DNA from: an uncultured Actinoplanes sp.
GTDB taxonomy: Bacteria > Actinomycetota > Actinomycetes > Mycobacteriales > Micromonosporaceae
Assembly: GCF_934643405.1 (NCBI RefSeq)
Contig: NZ_CAKUCL010000233.1
Coordinates: 1 to 11,787, forward strand
Reading direction: 5' to 3'
Length of the DNA: 11,787 nucleotides
The first letter of the stretch is position 1, and each line of letters opens with the position of its first letter. Below the pieces are notes generated by a model. The model did no database searches. It saw nothing but the letters and a program-made list of their open reading frames with translations, and was not told where the DNA came from. The position numbers were made by a program, and so were the translations under genes. Shown in pieces: positions 1 through 6,718 of this stretch.

Positions 1-991
1 GGCCGGGGGCGGCCCCACGGACGATCTCGCCGCCGGGCTGGTGGTGGGGCTCGCCTACCCGGAACGGGTCGCCCGGGTGCGCGAGGCGGGCGGACGGTCC
101 TACCTGATGGCCGGCGGGACCGCCGCCGAGCTGGGGCCGGGCAGCGGGCTCGCGGGCGTCACCTGGCTGGCCGTCGCGGACGCCGATCGGGCCGCCGGCG
201 CTCGCAGCGCGCGCATCCGGGCCGCGGCGCCGCTCGACGAGGACACGGCTCGCGAGGTGGCGGCGACCATGCTGACGTCCACCGAGGAGATCGGATGGGT
301 GGACGGGGACGTCGTGGCGCGCCGCGTGCAGCGGCTGGGGGCGATCACGCTCGTCGAGCGGCAGCTCACCGAACCGGACCCGCGCCGCATCCGGGCCGCC
401 CTGCTGGACGGCCTCCGCAAGGACGGCCTCGGGCTGCTGACCTGGAGTCGCGGCGCCACCGAGCTTCGCGAGCGGCTGGCCTTCGCGCACGCGGCCCTCG
501 GCGAGCCGTGGCCCGACGTGTCCGACACGAGCCTGACGGACCGGGCCGAGCAGTGGCTCGACCTCGGGCGCGCACGCCGCCGCGCCGACCTCGCGAGGCT
601 CGACGTCGCCGGCGGGCTCCGGCGGCTGCTCCCCTGGTCGATCGCGGGGCGGCTGGACGAGGTCGCGCCCGAACGGCTGCCGGTGCCCAGCGGCTCCCGG
701 GTCCGGGTGGACTACACCGACCCCGCCGCGCCGGTGCTGGCCGTCAAGGTGCAGGAGGCGTTCGGGTGGCGGGACGCGCCCCGGCTGGCCGACGGCCGGG
801 TGCCGGTGCTGCTGCACCTGCTCTCCCCCGCCGGCCGGCCGGTGGCGGTCACCCGCGACCTGGCCTCGTTCTGGCGGCAGGGCTATCCGCAGGTCCGCGC
901 CGAGCTGCGCGGCCGCTACCCTCGCCACCCCTGGCCGGAGGATCCGGCCACCGCCGAACCGACCCGCCGCACCAATCCGAGGAGCCGCTGA
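1..991 (+). CDS. hrpB: ATP-dependent helicase HrpB, C-terminal part (5' end outside window)
   Basis: The reading frame is open from base 2, so the gene starts before the window; 329 residues are visible, ending at TGA 989-991. HrpB proteins are DEAH-box, ATP-dependent nucleic-acid helicases of about 800-850 residues. The helicase motifs lie upstream and are not seen. What is visible is the region after the helicase core: a segment rich in Arg, Ala and Leu, then the family-specific C-terminal domain. That domain shows LPWSIAGRLDEVAPERLPVPSG, KVQEAFGW, RVPVLLHLLSPAGRPVAVT, a FWRQGYPQVRAELRGRYPRHPWPEDP block, and a basic tail ending TRRTNPRSR. The HPWPEDP signature near the C-terminus is characteristic of HrpB. 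The next gene begins 2 nt after the stop, so the two are probably co-transcribed and translationally coupled. The precise RNA role of HrpB is poorly defined in bacteria. A GTG at position 41 is internal, not the true start. Confidence 0.92.
   Translation, partial: AGGGPTDDLAAGLVVGLAYPERVARVREAGGRSYLMAGGTAAELGPGSGLAGVTWLAVADADRAAGARSARIRAAAPLDEDTAREVAATMLTSTEEIGWVDGDVVARRVQRLGAITLVERQLTEPDPRRIRAALLDGLRKDGLGLLTWSRGATELRERLAFAHAALGEPWPDVSDTSLTDRAEQWLDLGRARRRADLARLDVAGGLRRLLPWSIAGRLDEVAPERLPVPSGSRVRVDYTDPAAPVLAVKVQEAFGWRDAPRLADGRVPVLLHLLSPAGRPVAVTRDLASFWRQGYPQVRAELRGRYPRHPWPEDPATAEPTRRTNPRSR
979..984 (+). promoter_or_regulatory. Ribosome binding site of the PTPS-like gene
   Basis: GAGGAG lies 9 nt before the ATG at 994-996 and inside the last codons of hrpB. 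This strong Shine-Dalgarno sequence fixes the start of the small downstream gene, even though its frame is open much further upstream, and it suggests coupling to hrpB translation. Confidence 0.75.
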
Positions 992-993
992 CG

Positions 994-1368
994 ATGAACT
1001 ACCTGGTCGAACTCGAGCGCACCTTCCGCGCCGTCCAGGGACTTCCGTCGCCGGTCCGGGCCCGGCGCGGCCTGGCCGGGATCAAGCAGATCGAGGTCAC
1101 CGTCAAGGCGTCCGTGGCGTTCGCCGAGGACCAGCTCACCGACCGGGGCTGGTTCTTCGACACCGATGCCGCCGCCGAGCAGCTCAAGGCCTGCTGCGCC
1201 GGCCTGGACGCCCGCCCGTGGACCGAGATCTTCCCGTTCCGGCCGACCTTCGAGCTGGTCGCCCGCCACCTCTACGGCCGGCTCGAACCGCGGCTGCCCC
1301 AGCTCACGGCGGTCGAGCTGCGGGACCGCACGTTCGGGGTCACGACCCGCTACGCACCTGCGACGTGA
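994..1368 (+). CDS. Diverged 6-pyruvoyl-tetrahydropterin synthase / QueD-like protein lacking the zinc and catalytic residues
   Basis: This is a 124-residue protein starting at ATG 994, chosen for its GAGGAG ribosome binding site. The second half has the layout of the PTPS/QueD fold: a strand IEVTVKASV (33-41), then GWFFDTDAAAEQLKACCAGLD (52-72) matching the 'G-M-V-x-D-F-x-x-L-K' helix, then PTFELVARHLYGRLEPRLPQLTAVELRDR (84-112) matching 'PT-x-E-x-x-A-x-x-I-W-x-x-L' and the final strand. Active family members bind zinc through three histidines, two of them in an HGH motif, and use a Cys and an Asp/His pair. Here only one histidine exists (H92, in the helix), the HGH position reads GIKQ, and the DH(K/H) motif reads DARPW. 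The pterin-anchoring Glu appears to be Asp (D111). It therefore should not have normal synthase activity; it may be a binding or scaffold protein. The family assignment rests on remembered motifs and is moderate. Its end overlaps the convergent GGDEF-EAL gene by 29 bp. Confidence 0.6.
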   Translation: MNYLVELERTFRAVQGLPSPVRARRGLAGIKQIEVTVKASVAFAEDQLTDRGWFFDTDAAAEQLKACCAGLDARPWTEIFPFRPTFELVARHLYGRLEPRLPQLTAVELRDRTFGVTTRYAPAT

Positions 1369-3685
1369 GATCCGGCTGGGCCGGGATCCGCAGCCGCCGC
1401 ACCGGGCCGGGCTGTCCGAACAGGTAGCCCTGCCCGAGCGGGCAGCCCACGTCGGCCATCCCCCGCGCCCGCGACACCGTCTCGATGCCCTCCGCGATCA
1501 CCGTGATGTCCAGGTCGGCGCAGATCGCCAGCACCGACCGGCACAGCGCCGCCGCCCGTTCCGGCGCGACGTCCACGTCGGTCAGCGTCGAGTCGAGCTT
1601 CACGATGTCCACCGGCAGCGAATGCAACTGCGCCAACGCGTTGAACCCGCTGCCGAAGTCGTCCAAGGCCACCCGTACGCCCAGGGACCGCAACCGCTCC
1701 GCCGCCGCGGCCGCCCCCGGCAGGTCCTGGATCCGCCGGGTCTCGGTGATCTCCAGGACCAGGCGGGAGGCCTCCATGGCGTGACGCGCCAGGGCCGAGC
1801 ACACCGCCTCCTCCACCCCGTCCAGACCGAGCCGGGCCGCGGACACGTTGACGTGCACGTCGATCGGCCGCCCGTACGCCTCCGCCAGTTCCGTCGCGTC
1901 CGCGCACGCCTGGTCCAGCACGAAGTCGTCGATCGCGCCGACCAGCCCGGTGCGTTCGGCCACCGTCACGAACACGTCCGGATGCACCGCCCCGGCCACC
2001 GGCGACGTCCACCGGGCCAGCGCCTCCACCGCCACCGTCACCCCGTCGGAGAACCGGACGATCGGCTGGTAGTGCACCTCGAACCCGGCCGCCTGCGGGC
2101 TACCGCCCCGGGACAGCGCCTGGGCCAGCAGATGCGGCAGGTCCGCGTTCGGCCCACCGTCGTTGCCGCCCTCGTAACGCGCCATCGCGCCCTTGCCGCG
2201 CCGCTTGCTCGCGTACATCGCCGCGTCCGCGCGCCGCAGCAGCGCGTCCGCCGACAGGTGCTCGCCCGGCTCCGGCACGACCACTCCGATGCTCGCGCCC
2301 ACCTGGATGCTGTGCCCGTCGATCAGGAACGGCTCGCGCAGCGCGGCCAGGATCCGGTCGCCGGCCGGTTCCGCGTCCTCCGGGCGGTGGTCGAGCACCA
2401 CCGCGAACTCGTCGCCGCCCAGCCGGGCCACCATGTCCTCGCCCGGCACGCAGCCGCGCAGCCGCTCGGCGATCGCGCGCAGCACCCGGTCGCCCATGGC
2501 GTGCCCGTAGCTGTCATTGATCAGCTTGAAGTCGTCGAGGTCGGCGAAGAGCACCGCCACCGGCACCGCGCGATGCCGGTGCGCGTCGAGCGCCTTGATC
2601 AGCCGCTCGCGGAACAGCGCCCGGTTCGCCAGGCCGGTCAGCGGATCATGGTATGCCTGATGGTGCAGCCGCCGTTGCCCCTCCGACACGCGGTCGAGCA
2701 GCACCGTGTTGTCGACGATGGTGAACATCTGGCGCGCCACGACCAGGCCGAGACCGAGCCAGCCCAGGTACGCCTCGAACGGCGGCAGCGGGTTGCCGGG
2801 CCCGGTGGAGATCGCGATGACCACGCCGGTCACGGTCACCGGCACGTACGGCAGGAGCAGGTGCAGCCAGTCGCGCTCGGGCACCTCGGCCGCCGTCCCG
2901 GCCGTCTCGCGCGGCGCGCTGAGCGCGGCCACCGCCAGCAATCCCGGGCCGAGCAGCCACCCGGCCGACGCGACCGGGCCCAGCGGCGCGCCGGACAGGT
3001 CGAACAGCCGGAGCGTGTCGGAGACACCGAAGGACAGCAGGGCCAGCCCGGCCAGCCGCAGCGGGACCTGCGAGGTCGGCGCCATCGGCCGGGTCAGCAG
3101 CAGGAGCACGACCATGGTGAGCAGCACCAGGTCGGCGATCGGGGACGCCACCGCGATCCCGGTCACCAGCGGATGCCCCTGGAACCGCAGCAGCAGGTGC
3201 GCCGGGGTCACCGTGCAGAGCAGGGCCAGCAGCGAGCCGGCGATGAGCACGCTGTCGATCATCAGGGCGAACTGGTCGCGGCGCGGCGAGGACGGCATCC
3301 CGCTGGGCCGCGTGTACGGCGCCTGCAGCAGCGCCAGGAACAGGCAGGCGGGCAGCACGAGGAAGCCGATGCCGGCCGCGGACACGACCGGGCGACCGGG
3401 CAGCGCCACGCCCTGCACCAGACACCAGAGCCGGGTCAGTGCCGTGACCGTCAGCCCGGCGCCGGCCAGCAGCCGCCATCGGCGCTGCACCCCGAGGCGC
3501 TCGCGCGCGACGGTCAGGCAGATCGCGGCCGCGCCGGCCGCGGCGACCAGCTGCACCGCGTCCCCGGTGAGCCGCCACCCCTTCGGGCCGATCACCTCAC
3601 CGAGCGTGACCGCCCCGAGGACGAGCGCCAGCATGACGAACAGTCGCGCCGTCATCATCACCACCCGCGTGTGAGCCGCGGCCAC
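1340..3685 (-). CDS. Membrane-bound GGDEF-EAL protein (diguanylate cyclase / c-di-GMP phosphodiesterase)
   Basis: This 781-residue protein starts at GTG 3685. The N-terminal 330 residues hold about ten hydrophobic helices (roughly 12-33, 41-60, 70-96, 99-121, 138-165, 172-198, 207-227, 236-256, 274-292, 304-325) and form a membrane sensor module I cannot name. A GGDEF domain follows (about 340-505) with an intact RLGGDEF signature at 421-427 and DLDDFKLINDSYGH at 382-395, so it should make c-di-GMP. The inhibitory I-site RxxD is broken: P414 replaces Arg, although D417 is kept. The EAL domain (about 530-770) keeps every expected catalytic residue: E554 in EAL, N613, E645, D675, D676, K696, E732 and Q752, so c-di-GMP hydrolysis is also expected. 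GTG 3685 is the most upstream possible start; GTG/ATG codons at residues 8-11 are alternatives. The PP2C gene ends 61 nt upstream on the same strand. Which activity dominates cannot be read from the sequence. Confidence 0.95.
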   Translation of the reverse strand: MAAAHTRVVMMTARLFVMLALVLGAVTLGEVIGPKGWRLTGDAVQLVAAAGAAAICLTVARERLGVQRRWRLLAGAGLTVTALTRLWCLVQGVALPGRPVVSAAGIGFLVLPACLFLALLQAPYTRPSGMPSSPRRDQFALMIDSVLIAGSLLALLCTVTPAHLLLRFQGHPLVTGIAVASPIADLVLLTMVVLLLLTRPMAPTSQVPLRLAGLALLSFGVSDTLRLFDLSGAPLGPVASAGWLLGPGLLAVAALSAPRETAGTAAEVPERDWLHLLLPYVPVTVTGVVIAISTGPGNPLPPFEAYLGWLGLGLVVARQMFTIVDNTVLLDRVSEGQRRLHHQAYHDPLTGLANRALFRERLIKALDAHRHRAVPVAVLFADLDDFKLINDSYGHAMGDRVLRAIAERLRGCVPGEDMVARLGGDEFAVVLDHRPEDAEPAGDRILAALREPFLIDGHSIQVGASIGVVVPEPGEHLSADALLRRADAAMYASKRRGKGAMARYEGGNDGGPNADLPHLLAQALSRGGSPQAAGFEVHYQPIVRFSDGVTVAVEALARWTSPVAGAVHPDVFVTVAERTGLVGAIDDFVLDQACADATELAEAYGRPIDVHVNVSAARLGLDGVEEAVCSALARHAMEASRLVLEITETRRIQDLPGAAAAAERLRSLGVRVALDDFGSGFNALAQLHSLPVDIVKLDSTLTDVDVAPERAAALCRSVLAICADLDITVIAEGIETVSRARGMADVGCPLGQGYLFGQPGPVRRLRIPAQPDLTSQVRSGS

Positions 3686-3746
3686 CCCCTGATCCGCGAC
3701 CGGAGTAAGGTACCGCAGCTCTGAGCAGGCGCAACCTCCCGCGGTG

Positions 3747-4469
3747 TCAGTCGCCCGCGGTCAGATCCGCGACGATCACCGTCACGTTGTCCGGACCGCC
3801 GCCGCGCAGCGCCAGGTCGATGAGGCGCTCGGTGCAGGTTTTCGGGTCGTCGGCGGCGAGCATCTCCTGCTCGATCGTCTCGTTGCTGACCACGGCGGTG
3901 AGTCCGTCGCTGCACAGCAGCCACCGGTCGCCGGGCTCCGGCTCGACGATCACGTAGGCCGGGCTGACCGGCTCGCCCTGCAGCACCCGGGTCACCACCG
4001 AGCGCCGCGGGTGCCCGGCCGCCTCGTCGGGGCTGATCAGACCCTGGTCGACGAGCATCTGCACGTAGGTGTCGTCCTTCGTCAGCTGGTTCAGCCGGCC
4101 GTCGCGCAGCAGGTACGCCCGGGAATCGCCGACGTGCGCCATGGCGGCCCGGGTGCCGGAGAAGATGACGCCGGTGAGGGTGGTGCCCATGCCCTGCAGG
4201 GACTGATCGGCCGCGACGGTCTCCGCGATCCGCCCGTTGGCCACCTCGAGGGCCCGGTGCAGCGCGTCCATCTGCTGCTCGTTGTCGATCGGGACGTCGA
4301 GCGGGGTCATCGCGTCGATCGCGATGCGGCTGGCGAGGTCACCGGCGGCCATTCCGCCCATGCCGTCCGCGACGACGAGCAGGCGGTCACCGGCGTAGTA
4401 GCAGTCCTCATTGTTGCTTCGGACATGTCCTTGATCGGTGCCGGCCGCCCACCGCAGGTGCAAGGTCAT
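3747..4469 (-). CDS. PP2C-family Ser/Thr protein phosphatase, PstP-like, soluble single domain
   Basis: This is a 240-residue metal-dependent protein phosphatase that removes phosphate from Ser and Thr residues. The whole chain is one PP2C domain and closely resembles the catalytic domain of mycobacterial PstP: GTDQGHVRSNNED (10-22), VADGMGG (33-39), GMGTTLTG (93-100), HVGDSRAYLLRDG (112-124), LTKDDTYVQ (129-137), CSDGL (186-190) and LRGGGPDNVTVIVAD (221-235). The metal-binding aspartates D35, D115, D188 and D227 are all present. The usual GGH after the ADGM motif reads GGM (M40). Unlike PstP there is no linker, transmembrane helix or extracellular part, so it should be cytosolic. It is also not beside a PknA/PknB, FHA or penicillin-binding-protein cluster. 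ATG 4469 is supported by GGGAAG nine bases upstream. It lies 70 nt after the membrane-protein gene and probably belongs to the same transcript, suggesting that it acts downstream of that membrane pair. Confidence 0.95.
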   Translation of the reverse strand: MTLHLRWAAGTDQGHVRSNNEDCYYAGDRLLVVADGMGGMAAGDLASRIAIDAMTPLDVPIDNEQQMDALHRALEVANGRIAETVAADQSLQGMGTTLTGVIFSGTRAAMAHVGDSRAYLLRDGRLNQLTKDDTYVQMLVDQGLISPDEAAGHPRRSVVTRVLQGEPVSPAYVIVEPEPGDRWLLCSDGLTAVVSNETIEQEMLAADDPKTCTERLIDLALRGGGPDNVTVIVADLTAGD

Positions 4470-4478
4470 GGCGAGCAG

Positions 4479-4484
4479 CTTCCC
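4479..4484 (-). promoter_or_regulatory. Ribosome binding site of the PP2C gene
   Basis: GGGAAG, read on the minus strand, ends 9 nt before the ATG at 4469. The coupled membrane-protein gene upstream uses the same GGGAAG core. It supports the chosen start. Confidence 0.6.
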
Positions 4485-4539
4485 AGATCACCGCAACCGT
4501 GTCTGCACGCGGTCGGCGGCGCGTCGCGAAAAACGACTC

Positions 4540-5562
4540 TCACCTGGGATTCAGCGCCCGGCCGAGGCATCGCGGATCGACCTCGGTCACCCGGCGTGTC
4601 GGCGCGATCCAGGAGAGTGCGGAATCCACGACGGACCAGCCGCGTACGGACACGGCACTGTCCGGCGGCCGTACGGGCTCGGGGCACAGGGTCTTGGAAC
4701 GCACCTGGTCGTTGGGGATGAAGGTGACCAGCCCGCCGCTCTCCAGCACCGTGGTGGAGGTGTCGTCGACCGTGATCAGCTGGCCGCGGACCACGTGCGT
4801 GGCACCGCCGGCCGGGCCCACCTCGACCGCGCTGTTCGGCAGCACCGGCGCGCGCAGGAACACCACGCCGATCACCAGCGGCGCGACCAGCGCCGCCCCC
4901 ACCGCCGGCCAGTGCGTGACCAGACGCGCCGCCCGGGCCGGCACCGCGCCGGTGAGCAGCGGCCCGAGCAGCGGCGGCACGCCGAGCAGCAGCGCGGTCG
5001 ACGTCTCGCCGAGCCGCAGCGCCTGCCGCACGCCCGGCCACACGAAGACCAGCACCAGCGCGCCGACCAGCAGCGGCACGCCCACCGTGATCCACACCAT
5101 GGCCCATCGCTCGGCCCGGAACCGCTGCGCCGCGGTGAGCCCGAGGATCGCGACGACCAGCATGCCCAGCACCGGTAGCAGACGCAGCTGCCAGGTGAGG
5201 GCGGCCAGCATCGCGGCGAGCAGCACCACCCAGTCCGGCATCCGCAGCGCGGTCACCGCGAGCAGCGAACGGCCGGCGTCCTGCGGGGCGCTGACCAGCA
5301 GGATGCCGCCGAGCAGCCGGAGCACCAGGATCACCGCCGGCACGCTCCAGATCAGCGTGATGAACAACGCACTGATCATCCCGAGCGGGCTGATGTACTG
5401 CACCAGCAGCAGCATCGTCGGCAGATCCTGGCGGCTCAGGTACCACAGCCGCAGCACCAGCAGCACCAGGGGGAACGCCGGCAGGACGGTGAGCAGCCAG
5501 TTGAGCTGGGCGCGCCGCCGCCGCGGCGGGATCGGCCCGCCCTTGACGAAGATGTCGGTCAT
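4540..5562 (-). CDS. Seven-helix membrane protein with an extracytoplasmic C-terminal domain (function unknown)
   Basis: This 340-residue protein starts at ATG 5562, which overlaps the stop of the solute-binding protein gene as ATGA. A GGGAAG ribosome binding site lies 10 nt upstream. A short basic head (PPRRRR, 12-17) precedes about seven hydrophobic helices, near 21-42, 60-83, 110-126, 128-143, 152-174, 186-205 and 218-237. The basic head suggests the N-terminus is inside, so seven helices would place the C-terminal 100 residues outside. That tail looks like a small beta-rich domain (RGQLITVDDTSTTVLESGG, FIPNDQVRSKTLCP) and has two cysteines, C293 and C332, that could form a disulfide. I do not recognise a named family. 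By position and coupling to a membrane-anchored amino-acid-binding protein it resembles GlnX, the membrane partner of GlnH in mycobacteria, but I cannot show homology. It has no transporter motif and no ABC permease loop that I can see. Confidence 0.88.
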   Translation of the reverse strand: MTDIFVKGGPIPPRRRRAQLNWLLTVLPAFPLVLLVLRLWYLSRQDLPTMLLLVQYISPLGMISALFITLIWSVPAVILVLRLLGGILLVSAPQDAGRSLLAVTALRMPDWVVLLAAMLAALTWQLRLLPVLGMLVVAILGLTAAQRFRAERWAMVWITVGVPLLVGALVLVFVWPGVRQALRLGETSTALLLGVPPLLGPLLTGAVPARAARLVTHWPAVGAALVAPLVIGVVFLRAPVLPNSAVEVGPAGGATHVVRGQLITVDDTSTTVLESGGLVTFIPNDQVRSKTLCPEPVRPPDSAVSVRGWSVVDSALSWIAPTRRVTEVDPRCLGRALNPR

Positions 5563-6677
5563 CGCAAGACGTCTTCCCACGGCAGCTGCCGGACGTCCGG
5601 CCTGGTCACCCTGGGTTGCTCGGCGATGGCGATGGGCGTCCGGCCGTTGTTCGCGGTCTCGCTCTGGAAGTTCCGCTCGTACGCCCGCTCCCAGCGGGTG
5701 TCCTTCGGATCCGCGTAGGACCGGTAGAGCGTGAGATTCACCAGCTTCTGCAGTGCCGGGTTCTCCCCCACGTTGATGCCCCAGGCCTCGTTGGCCTCGG
5801 CGCCGATGTCCCAGTGGTCGAAGTCCTCCGGGGACCTGTTCTTCCAGCCGGCGAGGATCGCCGCGTCGGTGATGATGGCCTGGACGTTGCCGGCGCGGAG
5901 GTCGGCGACACACTCACTGATCCGGTTGCGCGGGACGACCGTTGCGCCGGTCGAGATCGGCGCGGTCAGGCCGGTCGAGGCGGAGATCGTGCAGACGTGT
6001 TCCCCGGCCAGGTCCTGCTTGGTGGAGACCGGCCGGTGGTGGGCGCTGTGCAGGGTCATCACCGACTGCTCGGTGTAGAGGTAGGGAGCCGAGAACCGGA
6101 CGCCGGCCGCGGCCACCCGCTCCGGGGTGATGCTGTAGCTGGCGATCACCAGCTTGACCGGCACCCGGTTCCCCTCGGCGTCGGTCGCCTGCATCCGCGC
6201 GCGGTCCTCGCTCTCGATCGCAGAGAAGCGGACGTCGCTGCGGCGGAAACCGAGGTCCTCCGCGATCATGTAGGCGATGTCGACGTCGAAGCCGGACCAG
6301 ACTCCGCTGGCATCACGGAAAGCGGTACCCGGCTGGTCGGCCTTGACGCCGATCGGCAGGGTCGTCCAGGTGTCCACACCGGCCTGGGCGCGCAGCTGCG
6401 CCACCGACGGCGGCCCCTCCCCGAACAGCCGGACCAGCGCCAGCCCGAGCGCCAGCACCAGCGCGAGGCCGAGCGCGGCCAGCCGGAACGCGGCCAGGCT
6501 GGACCGCGGCGGCGGGTCGAGCAGCGGCTCCGGCTCGGGCAGGGGCAACCGCCGGTCGGCCGCTTCCCGCTCGGCCACGTCCTGCACCGCGATGTCCTCG
6601 GCGGTCCCCTCCGGACCGGGCACTCCACGCCGCCGCACCGGCCACGTGAACCGCCCGGTCGTCCCCGAACTCGTCAT
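5559..6677 (-). CDS. Membrane-anchored family-3 solute-binding protein (amino-acid-binding, likely sensor)
   Basis: This 372-residue protein has three parts: a cytoplasmic N-terminal tail of about 57 residues (Ser/Thr-rich head, Pro-rich LPLPEPEPLLDPPP), one transmembrane helix (about 61-83), and an extracytoplasmic SBP_bac_3 domain (about 105-335). The domain shows GFDVDIAYMIAEDLG (129-143), ASYSITPER (179-187), FSAPYLYTEQSVM (195-207) and AIITDAAILAG (267-277). R187 and D271 align with the Arg and Asp that hold the alpha-carboxylate and alpha-amino groups in glutamine/glutamate-binding proteins, so an amino acid ligand is likely. C229 and C256 may form a disulfide, as in actinobacterial glutamate-binding proteins. 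There is no lipobox cysteine, so it is not a lipoprotein, and no permease or ATPase gene is next to it. The start at 6677 is chosen because AAGGGGAGG sits just before it; an ATG at 6704 has no ribosome binding site. Its stop overlaps the start of the next membrane-protein gene (ATGA). Confidence 0.9.
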   Translation of the reverse strand: MTSSGTTGRFTWPVRRRGVPGPEGTAEDIAVQDVAEREAADRRLPLPEPEPLLDPPPRSSLAAFRLAALGLALVLALGLALVRLFGEGPPSVAQLRAQAGVDTWTTLPIGVKADQPGTAFRDASGVWSGFDVDIAYMIAEDLGFRRSDVRFSAIESEDRARMQATDAEGNRVPVKLVIASYSITPERVAAAGVRFSAPYLYTEQSVMTLHSAHHRPVSTKQDLAGEHVCTISASTGLTAPISTGATVVPRNRISECVADLRAGNVQAIITDAAILAGWKNRSPEDFDHWDIGAEANEAWGINVGENPALQKLVNLTLYRSYADPKDTRWERAYERNFQSETANNGRTPIAIAEQPRVTRPDVRQLPWEDVLR

Positions 6678-6680
6678 CGG

Positions 6681-6689
6681 CCTCCCCTT
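6681..6689 (-). promoter_or_regulatory. Ribosome binding site that decides the start of the solute-binding protein
   Basis: AAGGGGAGG on the minus strand ends 3 nt before the ATG at 6677. The in-frame ATG at 6704 has no purine-rich sequence upstream, so the shorter form (372 residues, not 381) is preferred. Confidence 0.6.
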
Positions 6690-6718
6690 CGTACCGACGG
6701 CCATCGTGCCGGACGAAT

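Noticed and set aside
295..993. N-terminal extension of the PTPS-like protein, with a start at 295 inside hrpB
   Set aside because: The extension is an Arg/Ala/Pro-rich shadow of hrpB. The strong GAGGAG and the ATG at 994 mark the real start.
1166..3724. Long + strand open frame of 852 codons opposite the GGDEF-EAL gene
   Set aside because: It is rich in Arg, His, Gln and Pro with no recognisable domain, the usual antisense shadow of a high-GC gene. The minus strand encodes intact GGDEF and EAL motifs over the same span.
3686..3746. Possible promoter before the GGDEF-EAL gene (TTGCGC, 16 nt, TACCTT on the minus strand)
   Set aside because: Each box matches the sigma-70 consensus at only three of six bases, too weak to annotate.
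4470..4539. Small GTCG / CGAC hairpin with a T-run in the gap between the membrane-protein and PP2C genes
   Set aside because: The stem is only 4 bp and the T-run is in the loop, not after it, so it is not a credible terminator.
4466..5446. Minus-strand open frame over the membrane-protein gene
   Set aside because: It has an Ala/Gly/Arg-rich composition without hydrophobic helices, out of frame with the coupled membrane protein.
5563..5913. N-terminal extension of the seven-helix membrane protein, with a start at 5913
   Set aside because: The added residues are an out-of-frame, Arg/Gly-rich reading of the binding-protein gene; the ATGA junction with GGGAAG at 5573-5578 gives a normal start at 5562.
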